Assembly: GCF_039631355.1 (NCBI RefSeq)
Contig: NZ_JBDIVF010000003.1
Coordinates: forward strand, 434,001 to 498,000
Direction: 5' to 3'
DNA: 64,000 bases
DNA from: Uliginosibacterium paludis
GTDB lineage: Bacteria > Pseudomonadota > Gammaproteobacteria > Burkholderiales > Rhodocyclaceae
Made by a program: the position numbers and the translations under genes. How positions within the stretch are numbered: the stretch's first letter is position 1; the number at the start of each line of letters is the position of its first letter. The notes beneath the pieces are model-generated. The model did no database searches. It worked only from the letters and a program-made list of their open reading frames with translations, and had not been told where the DNA came from. Shown here piece by piece: positions 16,987 to 26,200 of this stretch.

Positions 16987-17694
16987 TCAGGGGTTGAGCT
17001 TGATCAGCGAGAGAAACTCGCGGCGCAACGATGCGTCCTTCAGGAAGGAGCCGCGCATCACGCTGTTGATCATCTTGGTCTGACTGTCTTTCACGCCGCG
17101 CCAGTGCATGCAGAAGTGATCCGCTTCCATGACGACGGACAACCCATCCGGGCTGACCTTGTCCATGAGCAGGTTGGCGACCTGGGTGATGGCTTCTTCC
17201 TGGATCTGGGGGCGGCTCATGATCCACTCGGCAAGACGGGCGTATTTGGAAAGCCCGATCAGGTTCGAGTGCTCGTTGGGCATCAGCCCGATCCACAGCT
17301 TGCCCATGATGGGACACAGGTGGTGGGAGCATGCACTGCGGACCGTGATCGGGCCGACGATCATCAGTTCGTTGAGCCTCTCGGCGTTGGGAAACTCGGT
17401 GACGGGCGGCTGCGGAACGTAGCGACCGCGGAAAACCTCGTTCAGGTACATCTTGGCCACACGGCGCGCGGTGTCTTGCGTGTTGTGGTCGCTCGTGGTG
17501 TCGATCACAAGGCTTTCCAGAACGCCCTTGAGCTTGCCTTCGACTTCGGTGAGCAGCTCATCGAGTTCTCCCGGCTCAATGAAGGCCGAGATATTGTCGT
17601 TGGCATGAAAGCGCTGCTGGGCGGCGCGGATGCGCTGGCGGATGCGGTCAGAGACCGGGAGTTCAAGGGATGGGGGCAGGTTGTTGTCGGGCAT
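16987..17694 (-). CDS. folE: GTP cyclohydrolase I (FolE)
   Basis: A 235-residue type I GTP cyclohydrolase, which converts GTP to 7,8-dihydroneopterin triphosphate at the start of folate/pterin synthesis. Zinc and active-site signatures are present: VRSACSHHLCPIMG, IGLSKYARL and the DHNTQDTARRVAKMYL stretch. The C-terminal MEADHFCMHWRGVK block contains the second Cys. It leads the folE-BLUF pair. No other folate gene is nearby. Confidence 0.95.
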   Translation of the reverse strand: MPDNNLPPSLELPVSDRIRQRIRAAQQRFHANDNISAFIEPGELDELLTEVEGKLKGVLESLVIDTTSDHNTQDTARRVAKMYLNEVFRGRYVPQPPVTEFPNAERLNELMIVGPITVRSACSHHLCPIMGKLWIGLMPNEHSNLIGLSKYARLAEWIMSRPQIQEEAITQVANLLMDKVSPDGLSVVMEADHFCMHWRGVKDSQTKMINSVMRGSFLKDASLRREFLSLIKLNP

Positions 17695-17929
17695 TTTTCT
17701 GCTTTCTCTTCTGCGGGATCAGACGCAGCTTAGCCGATTCGGGCGAGACCCGCGATGCATGCCGTGATGGCGAGAGTAGCGCAAAGCACCGGGGGCCGCG
17801 GAGAGCCGGCAATCCGCGCGCTCGGGCGGTCGGCCGGGCCTGGCAGTACGAGCTTGCGACTTTGGCCTTAGAATGACCCGCACAGCCGCAGGGTGGCTGT
17901 GCCTCTTGTCTTCCACGAAAGGAACTGAA

Positions 17930-19144
17930 GTGTCTGATGCAGTGCAACGCGCCGATTTCGATCGCTACATGGTCCCCGTATTCGCCCCGCTGGACATGAT
18001 TCCCGTGCGAGGCGAAGCTTCGCGACTGTGGGATCAGCAAGGCCGTGACTACATCGACTTCGGTGCTGGTGTGGCCGTGACGGCGTTGGGACATGCGCAC
18101 CCGGCTCAGGTGAAGGCCTTGACCGAGCAGGCCGGCAAGCTCTGGCATGTGTCGAACTACTACACCAACGAGCCTGCGCTGCGCCTGGCGAAGAAGCTTT
18201 GCGACGCGACGTTTGCCGAGCGGGTGTTCTTCTGCAATTCCGGGGCCGAGGCCAACGAGGCCGCGTTGAAACTCGCCCGCAAGCGGGCGGTGAACAAATA
18301 CGGTCCGGAAAAGATCGACATCATCGCTTTCAATGGCAGCTTCCACGGCCGGACGTTCTTCACCGTGTCCGTGGGCGGACAGGCCAAATACTCTTCCGGC
18401 ATGGGGCCGAACCCGGCCGGCATCATCCATGTGGATCTGCATGACGAAGCCGCGGTCCGGCGTGCGGTGGGGCGCAACACCTGCGCCATCATCGTTGAAC
18501 CCATCGTGGGCGAGAGCGGTGTGGTGCCTGTGGATCCTGCTTTCCTGCGTTTGCTGCGTGAGCTGGCGACTGAGCATGACGCCGCCCTGATCTTTGACGA
18601 GGTCCAGTCCGGCAACGGTCGTACCGGCGCGCTGTATGCCTACATGAATACGGGTGTCGTTCCGGACATCATGACTACCGCCAAAGGTATCGGTGGCGGT
18701 TTTCCGATCGGCGCCATGCTGACGACGGCGGCGATCGCCGACGAACACTTCACGCCCGGCGTTCATGGCAGTACTTTCGGCGGCAATCCGCTGGCCTGTG
18801 CGGTCGCTGAGGCCGTGTTCGACGTTATCCGCTCGCCCGAGGTCCTGGAAGGCGTGCGGCGCAAGGCGGCCCACGCGGCCCGTCGCCTGCGTGCCATGGG
18901 GCAGCAGTACGGCCTCTTTTCCGAGGTGAGGGAGTCCGGACTCTGGCTGGGCTGCGAGCTTGCCGGGAGCATGCAGGGCAAAGCATCTGCCTTCATGACG
19001 GCATCTGCCCACAACGGGGTGCTTCACATCGTGGCCGGCCCCAATGTCATCCGGATCGCGACTTCGCTGGTCATCAGTGATGAGGAACTGGACGAAGGGC
19101 TTGATCGCCTCGAGAAGACCTGCGCGCAGTTGAGTGCGCGCTGA
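17930..19144 (+). CDS. argD: Acetylornithine/succinylornithine-type aminotransferase (ArgD/AstC family)
   Basis: A class III PLP aminotransferase of about 404 residues. Signatures include FFCNSGAEANEAALKLARK, the Asp region LIFDEVQSGNGRTG, the PLP lysine in TTAKGIGGGFPIG (Lys252) and THG-like VHGSTFGGNPLA. It should exchange amino groups between N-acetylornithine (or succinylornithine/succinyl-DAP) and 2-oxoglutarate. The start is the GTG at 17930, preceded by AAAGGAA; an ATG 57 nt upstream lacks a ribosome site. The gene lies outside any arginine operon, so ArgD and AstC roles cannot be separated here. Confidence 0.85.
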   Translation: MSDAVQRADFDRYMVPVFAPLDMIPVRGEASRLWDQQGRDYIDFGAGVAVTALGHAHPAQVKALTEQAGKLWHVSNYYTNEPALRLAKKLCDATFAERVFFCNSGAEANEAALKLARKRAVNKYGPEKIDIIAFNGSFHGRTFFTVSVGGQAKYSSGMGPNPAGIIHVDLHDEAAVRRAVGRNTCAIIVEPIVGESGVVPVDPAFLRLLRELATEHDAALIFDEVQSGNGRTGALYAYMNTGVVPDIMTTAKGIGGGFPIGAMLTTAAIADEHFTPGVHGSTFGGNPLACAVAEAVFDVIRSPEVLEGVRRKAAHAARRLRAMGQQYGLFSEVRESGLWLGCELAGSMQGKASAFMTASAHNGVLHIVAGPNVIRIATSLVISDEELDEGLDRLEKTCAQLSAR

Positions 19145-19157
19145 TCTGCAGAAAGAG

Positions 19158-19209
19158 TGGCGGGATGGCGTGTCCCGCCATGCATGGCCGGGCAGCGTGT
19201 CTGCCCGGC
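19158..19209 (+). repeat. Two tandem hairpins between the aminotransferase and kinase genes
   Basis: TGGCGGGA/TCCCGCCA (19158-19165 and 19173-19180) and GCCGGGCAG/CTGCCCGGC (19187-19195 and 19201-19209) are perfect stems with 7-nt and 5-nt loops. Neither is followed by a T run, so they may stabilise the upstream mRNA or assist Rho-dependent ending. Confidence 0.6.
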
Positions 19210-19235
19210 GTCCCTGTCCGTGAGACGCTGCGCAA

Positions 19236-21839
19236 ATGCCGGATAACAACGACCCTAACACTCCCCGCAGTGCGCCCGATATCAGCAGTCTGCGCGATGC
19301 CCTGAGATCACTCGCCACGCTGGCTGGCCTGCACGGAGGCTTCGAGGACCCGGAGCGCGAACCCGCCAAGGTGATCTGGCGCCTGGTTCGCCTGATGGAT
19401 CAGCAGTTGCGCGAGAAAGACAGACTCTCGCTGGCGCTCGATAACCACAATGACGGGCTCTGGGACTGGGATTTCCGCAACGGCGTGTTCTTCCTGAGCG
19501 AACTCTGGAAGCGCGGGCTTGGCTATGAGCCGGAAGAGCTCGGCAACAGTCGTGCGGACTGGGAGTCGGCCATCCATCCGGATGACCTGCCCATGGTGCA
19601 GGAGCGCTTCGAGTTTCACCTGCTGGGTGGCATCGACGAATTCGAGGCGGAATACCGCTTCCGGGCAAGAAACGGTGACTGGAGCTGGATTTCCAGCCAC
19701 GGACGGGTCGTGTCGCGTGACGGCACGGGGCGAGCCGTACGCATGGTGGGCCTGCACCGCAACGTGACCGAGCGCAAGGGCTTCGAGCTCGAACTGCTGC
19801 GCGCCAAGGAAGCCGCGGAGTCGGCCAGTCGCGCCAAGGGCGATTTTCTGGCCAATATGAGCCACGAAATCCGCACTCCCATGAACGGCATCATCGGCAT
19901 GACCGAACTCGCCCTCGATACCCAGCTCGACGCCGAACAGCGCGGCTATTTGCAGACGGTCAAGAACTCGGCCGAGTCACTGCTGGCCATCATCAACGAC
20001 GTGCTCGATTTCTCGAAGATCGAGGCCGGGAAGATGGCGATCGAGAACATCGATTTTTCTCTGCCTGCCGTGCTCTCTGATACCTTCAAGGCGCTTGCGC
20101 TGCGAGGACATCAAAAGGGGCTCGAACTCGTCTTCGGCATTGCGCCGGACGCGCCACAGGTCTTGCGGGGTGACCCGAACCGCTTGCGGCAGGTGCTCAT
20201 GAATCTGCTGGGCAATGCGATCAAGTTCACCGAACGGGGCGAGGTCGAGGTCGCTGTCCGCGTCATGCAGCGCAACGGCTCGCGCGTGACGTTGCAGTTC
20301 GATGTCTGTGACACCGGCATCGGCATTCCGGCAGACAAGCAGGCGGAAGTGTTCGGCGCGTTTTCTCAGGCAGATACCTCCACGACGCGGCGCTACGGCG
20401 GCACGGGGCTGGGGCTCGCGATATGCCGGCGGCTTGTGGAACTCATGCGTGGCCGGATGTGGCTGCGCAGTGAAGTCGGCAAGGGCAGTACCTTCTCCTT
20501 TTCGGTAGAAGTGGAGGCGGTCCGCGCATCGGTCAGCGACGAACAGATTGACCCGAAATTTGCCCGCATGAGTGCGCTGATCGTTGAAGACAGCCGTGCT
20601 GTGGCCCGCGAACTCTCGGCGACCCTCAAACGCTGGGGTTTTTCGGTGGATGTCGCACGGACCGGGCAGGAGGCCGAGGCGCTTCTCAAGCAGGCATCCC
20701 GCAGCGGCATGCCCTTCGACATCATGATCGTCGATGCAGGCATGCCGGAGCCGGGCGGGTTTGCCTTGCCGGCATATTTTCACGCGGAAGGGGCGAGTTG
20801 CGAACGGATCATCATGCTGCTGCGTTCGGATACGCAGCGCAACGATGTGGCGCGCTGTCGCCAGTTCGGCGTGCGGGCCAACATCATCAAACCGGTTTCG
20901 CCGACCGACTTGCTGGAGGCCGTCCGGCTTTCGCTGTCTTCCGAATCTGCCAGCACCGAGATCGAACTCGACGAGTTCAGTATCGACGAGAACCTGCTCA
21001 AGGCCGCCAGCGGGCCGCTCAAGAGTCGCTCCGTCCTGCTCGTGGAGGACAACCTGGTCAATCAGGCGGTTGCCACCAAACTGCTTCAGCGCGCGTCTTA
21101 CGAGGTCATTGCCGCCAACAACGGGCAGGAAGCGATCGAGTGGTTCGAAAAACGCCGTTTCGATCTGATCCTCATGGACGTGCAGATGCCGGTCCTTGGC
21201 GGCCTTGAGGCGACCCGGGCAATCCGGGCGCGCGAGGCTCGCCGCAGTTGGGCGATGTCCGGCCGCTGGGAGATCACGCCGATCATCGCGATGACGGCCC
21301 ACGTGATGCAGGGCGACCGGGAGCGCTGTCTGGAGGCCGGGATGGACGACTATGTTTCCAAGCCCATCCAGCCGCAGGATCTCTTTGGTGCCATCGAACG
21401 GGTCATGAGCCGGCTCGACGAATCCGCCGGTGAGGAGTTCGTTCAGGAGATCGCTGCGGGCGGGCAGGGGGGCGCCGTCAGCGCGGCGGTTTCGGATGTG
21501 ATTGATCTCAGCCAGGCTCGCGCGCTGCTTGATGGCGACGAAGCTTCATTGCAGGGGCTGATCGATATTTTCCTGGCCGAGTATCCGAAGAGCCTCCAGA
21601 AAATGGAGGAGGCGAGCCGTGACCAGGATGCGAGAGCCCTGGGGGTGGTGGCGCACTCCCTCAAGTCGTCGGTCGGGTTGTTTGGCGCGACGGAGGCTGC
21701 TGCCATTGCCCAGCGGGTCGAGGCGGCCGGACGGCGGGGAGACGCTGCAGCCGCCTTCGGCGCGCTTCCGGAATTCCGGTCCGAACTGGCGCGTGTCGTA
21801 CGCAGCCTGCAGGCGGCAAAGGCTGAAGTGACCTCCTGA
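19236..21839 (+). CDS. Soluble hybrid sensor histidine kinase (PAS-HisKA-HATPase-REC-REC-HPt)
   Basis: An 867-residue BarA-like phosphorelay kinase with no membrane helix. Domains in order: a PAS/PAC domain (about 65-185), HisKA with MSHEIRTPMNG (His210), HATPase with DTGIGIP and GGTGLGLAI, a first receiver (about 445-565, Asp500), a second receiver (about 588-725, Asp648 in LILMDVQMP) and a C-terminal HPt domain with AHSLKSS (His807). Both receivers keep the acidic pocket and the Lys. Stand-alone partners are not encoded nearby, so the output regulator is unknown. The ribosome site before the ATG is weak. Confidence 0.93.
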   Translation: MPDNNDPNTPRSAPDISSLRDALRSLATLAGLHGGFEDPEREPAKVIWRLVRLMDQQLREKDRLSLALDNHNDGLWDWDFRNGVFFLSELWKRGLGYEPEELGNSRADWESAIHPDDLPMVQERFEFHLLGGIDEFEAEYRFRARNGDWSWISSHGRVVSRDGTGRAVRMVGLHRNVTERKGFELELLRAKEAAESASRAKGDFLANMSHEIRTPMNGIIGMTELALDTQLDAEQRGYLQTVKNSAESLLAIINDVLDFSKIEAGKMAIENIDFSLPAVLSDTFKALALRGHQKGLELVFGIAPDAPQVLRGDPNRLRQVLMNLLGNAIKFTERGEVEVAVRVMQRNGSRVTLQFDVCDTGIGIPADKQAEVFGAFSQADTSTTRRYGGTGLGLAICRRLVELMRGRMWLRSEVGKGSTFSFSVEVEAVRASVSDEQIDPKFARMSALIVEDSRAVARELSATLKRWGFSVDVARTGQEAEALLKQASRSGMPFDIMIVDAGMPEPGGFALPAYFHAEGASCERIIMLLRSDTQRNDVARCRQFGVRANIIKPVSPTDLLEAVRLSLSSESASTEIELDEFSIDENLLKAASGPLKSRSVLLVEDNLVNQAVATKLLQRASYEVIAANNGQEAIEWFEKRRFDLILMDVQMPVLGGLEATRAIRAREARRSWAMSGRWEITPIIAMTAHVMQGDRERCLEAGMDDYVSKPIQPQDLFGAIERVMSRLDESAGEEFVQEIAAGGQGGAVSAAVSDVIDLSQARALLDGDEASLQGLIDIFLAEYPKSLQKMEEASRDQDARALGVVAHSLKSSVGLFGATEAAAIAQRVEAAGRRGDAAAAFGALPEFRSELARVVRSLQAAKAEVTS

Positions 21840-21852
21840 AGCCTCATCAAAC

Positions 21853-21882
21853 TTGCGGCAAAAGCGGCGTTCGGGCTAAAAT
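21853..21882 (+). promoter_or_regulatory. Probable sigma-70 promoter of carAB
   Basis: TTGCGG (21853-21858), an 18-nt spacer and TAAAAT (21877-21882) precede the carA leader. The predicted start, about 21889, lies just before the hairpin at 21899. Confidence 0.6.
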
Positions 21883-21898
21883 CCCGCCAATCTTCAAG

Positions 21899-21930
21899 AG
21901 GGATTCGTCTGGAAAGACGGTCCCTTTTTT
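21899..21930 (+). terminator. Terminator-like hairpin in the carA leader
   Basis: AGGGA/TCCCT (21899-21903 and 21921-21925) and CGTCT/AGACG (21906-21910 and 21915-21919) stack around a TT/G internal loop with the tetraloop GGAA. T6 follows. It lies 59 bp after the kinase stop codon but downstream of the likely carA promoter, so it may be an attenuator as well as, or instead of, the kinase terminator. Confidence 0.75.
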
Positions 21931-21934
21931 CACG

Positions 21935-21994
21935 TCGGACCCATCGACTGGCAGCCCCGCGTCACCGTGCGCAGGAGCCGGAGCGAGGGTCCGA
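21935..21994 (+). promoter_or_regulatory. Long-range helix in the carA 5' leader
   Basis: TCGGACCC (21935-21942) is perfectly complementary to GGGTCCGA (21987-21994), enclosing 44 nt. It follows the terminator-like hairpin and ends 15 nt before the carA ribosome site (AGGAG, 21009-offset equivalent at 22009-22013). It looks like a folded leader RNA element; the ligand or factor, if any, is unknown. Confidence 0.45.
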
Positions 21995-22021
21995 TTTCAC
22001 AGGAATCCAGGAGTATTGATC

Positions 22022-23170
22022 GTGACGGAAACCCTTTACGCCCTTCTTGCGCTCGCCGATGGCACCGTGTTCCATGGACAGGGTGTCGGAGCCGTAGGAA
22101 AAAGCGTTGGCGAGGTGGTGTTCAACACCGCCATCACCGGCTACCAGGAAATCCTCACCGATCCTTCCTACACCCGTCAGATCGTCACCCTGACCCACCC
22201 GCATATCGGTAACGTCGGCATCAACCGCGAAGACTGCGAGGCGGGCCGTATTTATGCGGCAGGCTTGGTGATCCGCGACCTGCCCTTGCTGGTGTCGAAC
22301 TTCCGTTCCGAGCAGACGCTGGACGCGTACATGAAGGCCGAGAATGTGGTCGGGATCGCCGGCATCGATACCCGCAAGCTCACCCGCATCCTGCGCGAAA
22401 AGGGTGCCCAGGCCGGCTGCCTGATGACTGCCGTGAGCCAGAAGGACCTCAATGCCGAGGCAGCCGTCGCCGAAGCGCGTGCCTTTCCCGGACTGGCCGG
22501 CATGGATCTGGCCAGGGTTGTCACGACCGACAAGGCCTATTCCTGGACTTCCGGCGAATGGAAACTGGGCAAGGGCTACGTGGAGCAGGAAAATGCGCGC
22601 TTTCACGTGGTGGCCTATGACTTCGGCGTCAAGCGCAACATCCTGCACATGCTGGCCGAGCGCGGCTGCAGGCTGACCGTGGTCCCGGCGCAGACGCCGG
22701 CTTCCGAAGTGTTGGCCCTCAATCCGGACGGAGTGTTCCTGTCCAACGGCCCTGGTGACCCAGAGCCCTGCGATTATGCGATCGCGGCGACGCGCGAGTT
22801 CCTGGATCGTCGCTTGCCGACCTTCGGTATCTGTCTGGGCCACCAGATCATGGGCCTCGCTGCAGGCGCCAAGACGCTGAAAATGAAGTTCGGCCACCAT
22901 GGTGCAAACCATCCGGTCAAGGATCTCGATTCCGGCCGCGTGCTGATTACCAGCCAGAACCATGGCTTTGCAGTGGATGAGAAAACCCTGCCGGCAAACG
23001 TGCGTCCGTCGCATGTTTCCCTGTTTGACGGCAGCCTCCAGGGGCTGATGTGGACGGATCGTCCTGCCCTGTGCTTCCAGGGGCACCCGGAAGCCAGTCC
23101 GGGACCGCATGACGTGGCCTATCTGTTCGACCGTTTCGTCGACATGATGGCCGCCAGCGCCAAGCAGTAA
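22022..23170 (+). CDS. carA: Carbamoyl-phosphate synthase small (glutaminase) subunit
   Basis: A 382-residue CarA. The N-terminal CPSase_sm domain has TGYQEILTDPSY; the C-terminal class I glutamine amidotransferase domain has the nucleophile Cys271 in FGICLGHQIMGLA and the catalytic HPE in FQGHPEASPGP. It releases ammonia from glutamine for CarB, feeding arginine and pyrimidine synthesis. The GTG at 22022 is chosen over an in-frame TTG at 22016 because CCAGGAG lies 8 nt before the GTG and too close to the TTG. Confidence 0.97.
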   Translation: MTETLYALLALADGTVFHGQGVGAVGKSVGEVVFNTAITGYQEILTDPSYTRQIVTLTHPHIGNVGINREDCEAGRIYAAGLVIRDLPLLVSNFRSEQTLDAYMKAENVVGIAGIDTRKLTRILREKGAQAGCLMTAVSQKDLNAEAAVAEARAFPGLAGMDLARVVTTDKAYSWTSGEWKLGKGYVEQENARFHVVAYDFGVKRNILHMLAERGCRLTVVPAQTPASEVLALNPDGVFLSNGPGDPEPCDYAIAATREFLDRRLPTFGICLGHQIMGLAAGAKTLKMKFGHHGANHPVKDLDSGRVLITSQNHGFAVDEKTLPANVRPSHVSLFDGSLQGLMWTDRPALCFQGHPEASPGPHDVAYLFDRFVDMMAASAKQ

Positions 23171-23231
23171 CGCATTTCCGGCGAGCGAGGCGGATGCCAC
23201 GCTCCGAACGCAACGAATTTCAGGTGTAGAC

Positions 23232-26200
23232 ATGCCAAAGCGGACAGACATCCAATCCATCCTCATCATCGGTGCCGGCCCGATCATCATCGGTCAGGCC
23301 TGCGAGTTCGATTATTCCGGCGCCCAAGCCTGCAAGGCCCTTCGCGATGAAGGCTACAAGGTCATTCTGGTCAATTCGAACCCGGCCACGATCATGACCG
23401 ATCCGAACATGGCAGATGTGACCTATATCGAGCCGATCACTTGGCAGGTTCTCGAGCGCATTATCGAGAAGGAGCGCCCGGACGCCGTGCTGCCTACAAT
23501 GGGCGGCCAGACGGCGCTGAACGCGGCGCTGGATCTGTGGCGCAACGGCGTGCTGGACAAGTACAAGGTGGAACTCATCGGCGCGACGCCGGAGGCCATC
23601 GACAAGGCGGAAGACCGCCTGAAGTTCAAGGACGCGATGACCAAGATCGGACTGGAGTCCGCACGGTCAGGTATCGCACATTCGATGGAAGAAGCCATGG
23701 CCGTGCAGGCCAAGGTCGGCTTTCCCGCGATTATCCGCCCCTCATTCACCATGGGCGGTACGGGCGGCGGCATTGCCTACAACGTCGAGGAATTTGTCGA
23801 GATCTGCACCCGCGGCCTCGATCTTTCGCCGACCCGCGAGTTGCTGATCGAAGAGTCCCTGCTGGGCTGGAAGGAATTCGAGATGGAAGTCGTGCGTGAC
23901 CGGCACGACAACTGCATCATCGTCTGCTCGATCGAAAACCTCGATCCGATGGGCGTACACACCGGCGACTCGATCACGATCGCACCGGCGCAGACGCTGA
24001 CAGACAAGGAATACCAGATCATGCGGAATGCATCGGTCGCCGTGCTGCGCGAGATCGGCGTCGATACCGGTGGTTCGAACGTGCAGTTCGCCGTGAATCC
24101 GAAGGATGGGCGCCTGATCGTCATCGAGATGAATCCGCGCGTGTCACGGTCGTCGGCCCTGGCTTCCAAGGCCACCGGCTTCCCGATCGCGAAGGTCGCT
24201 GCCAAGCTGGCGGTCGGCTTCACGCTGGACGAGCTCAAGAACGACATTACCGGCGGCGCGACGCCCGCCTCCTTCGAGCCTTCGATCGACTACATCGTCA
24301 CCAAGATTCCGCGTTTTGCCTTCGAGAAATTCCCTCAGGCGCCGGATCGTCTGACCACCCAGATGAAGTCGGTAGGGGAAGTCATGGCCATGGGCCGCAC
24401 CTTCCAGGAGTCGTTCCAGAAAGCGCTGCGCGGCCTTGAAGTGGGTGTGTATGGGCTGGATGAAGTCGAATGTGATCGTGAAGAACTCGAGCACGAACTG
24501 GCGAACCCCGGTGCAGAGCGGATCTGGTATGTCGGTCAGGCCTTCCGCGAGGGCTACTCGCAGGAGCAGGTCCATCAGCTGACCAGGATTGATCCGTGGT
24601 TCCTGGCCCAGATCGAGGACATCATCCTCAGTGAAAAGAGCCTTTCAGGCCGGTCGCTCAAGAGCCTGGATGCTTCGGCCCTGCGTGCGCTCAAGCGCAA
24701 GGGTTTCTCGGATCGCCGCATCTCGCGTCTCTTGGGCACGGATGAAACGGCTGTGCGCCTGCATCGCCATGGTCTCGGCGTGCGTCCGGTCTACAAGCGC
24801 GTCGACACCTGCGCGGCGGAATTCGCCTCGAACACCGCCTACATGTATTCCTGCTATGACGAAGAGTGTGAATCGCAGCCTTCGGACAAGAAAAAGATCA
24901 TGGTGCTGGGCGGCGGCCCGAACCGGATCGGGCAGGGCATCGAGTTCGACTATTGCTGCGTTCACGCAGCGTTGGCAATGCGTGAGGATGGCTATGAAAC
25001 CATCATGGTCAACTGCAATCCGGAAACCGTCTCGACGGACTACGACACATCTGACCGTCTGTATTTCGAACCGCTGACCCTGGAAGACATCCTTGAAATC
25101 GTGGCGGTCGAGAAGCCGGTTGGCGTGATCGTGCAGTTTGGTGGTCAGACGCCGCTCAAACGCGCACGCGATCTTGAAGCCAATGGCGTGCCCATCATCG
25201 GCACGAGTCCCGATATGATCGATGCGGCGGAAGACCGCGAGCGCTTCCAGAAGCTGCTGCAGGATCTGGGGCTCAAGCAGCCGCCCAACCGCACTGCCCG
25301 CAACGAGGCTGACGCGATCCGTCTGGCCGCCGAAATCGGCTATCCGCTGGTGGTGCGCCCGAGTTATGTGCTGGGTGGCCGCGCGATGGAAATCGTGCAT
25401 GAGCAGAAGGATCTCGAGCGCTACATGCGCGAAGCCATCAAGGTCTCCAACGATTCACCGGTGCTGCTCGATCGCTTCCTGAACGACGCTACCGAGGTGG
25501 ACGTCGACGCGATGTCTGATGGCCAGCAGGTCATCATCGGCGGCATCATGCAGCACATCGAGCAGGCCGGCGTTCACTCGGGGGACTCCGCTTGTTCGCT
25601 GCCGCCCTATACGCTTTCTGCCGAACTGCAGGATGAGCTGCGTCGCCAGACCGAAATGATGGCGCGGGCCCTGAACGTCGTAGGCCTGATGAATGTGCAG
25701 TTCGCGATCCAGGGCGGCACCGTTTATGTGCTCGAAGTGAACCCCCGTGCATCCCGTACGGTTCCCTTCGTGTCCAAGGCGTGCTCGCTGCCGCTGGCCA
25801 AGATTGCAGCACGCTGCATGGCAGGCCAGTCTCTGGCTTCGCAAGGCGTCACGCACGAGGTTGTGCCGCCGTACTTCTCTGTGAAGGAAGCCGTCTTCCC
25901 GTTCAACAAGTTCCCGGGCGTTGACACGATTCTCGGACCGGAAATGAAGTCGACCGGCGAAGTGATGGGGGTCGGCAAAACCTTTGCCGAAGCCTTCGTC
26001 AAGAGCCAGCTGGCTGCAGGGGCCCGCTTGCCGTCCTCTGGAACCGCGTTCCTGAGTGTCAAGCAAAGCGACCGGCCGAAGGCGGTTGAAGTGGCACGGG
26101 AACTGCTGGAACTTGGTTTCAAGGTCGTGGCGACAAAGGGAACTGCAGGCTATCTGCATAACGCAGGCGTAACGTCGGTGACGCCGGTCAACAAGGTGAC

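Noticed and set aside
17663..19369. A 568-codon open frame antisense to the ArgD/AstC-type gene
   Set aside because: It overlaps three clear features on the other strand or frame and looks like a codon-bias artefact.
22016..22021. TTG at 22016 as the carA start
   Set aside because: The AGGAG site would be only 2 nt away; the GTG at 22022 has proper spacing.
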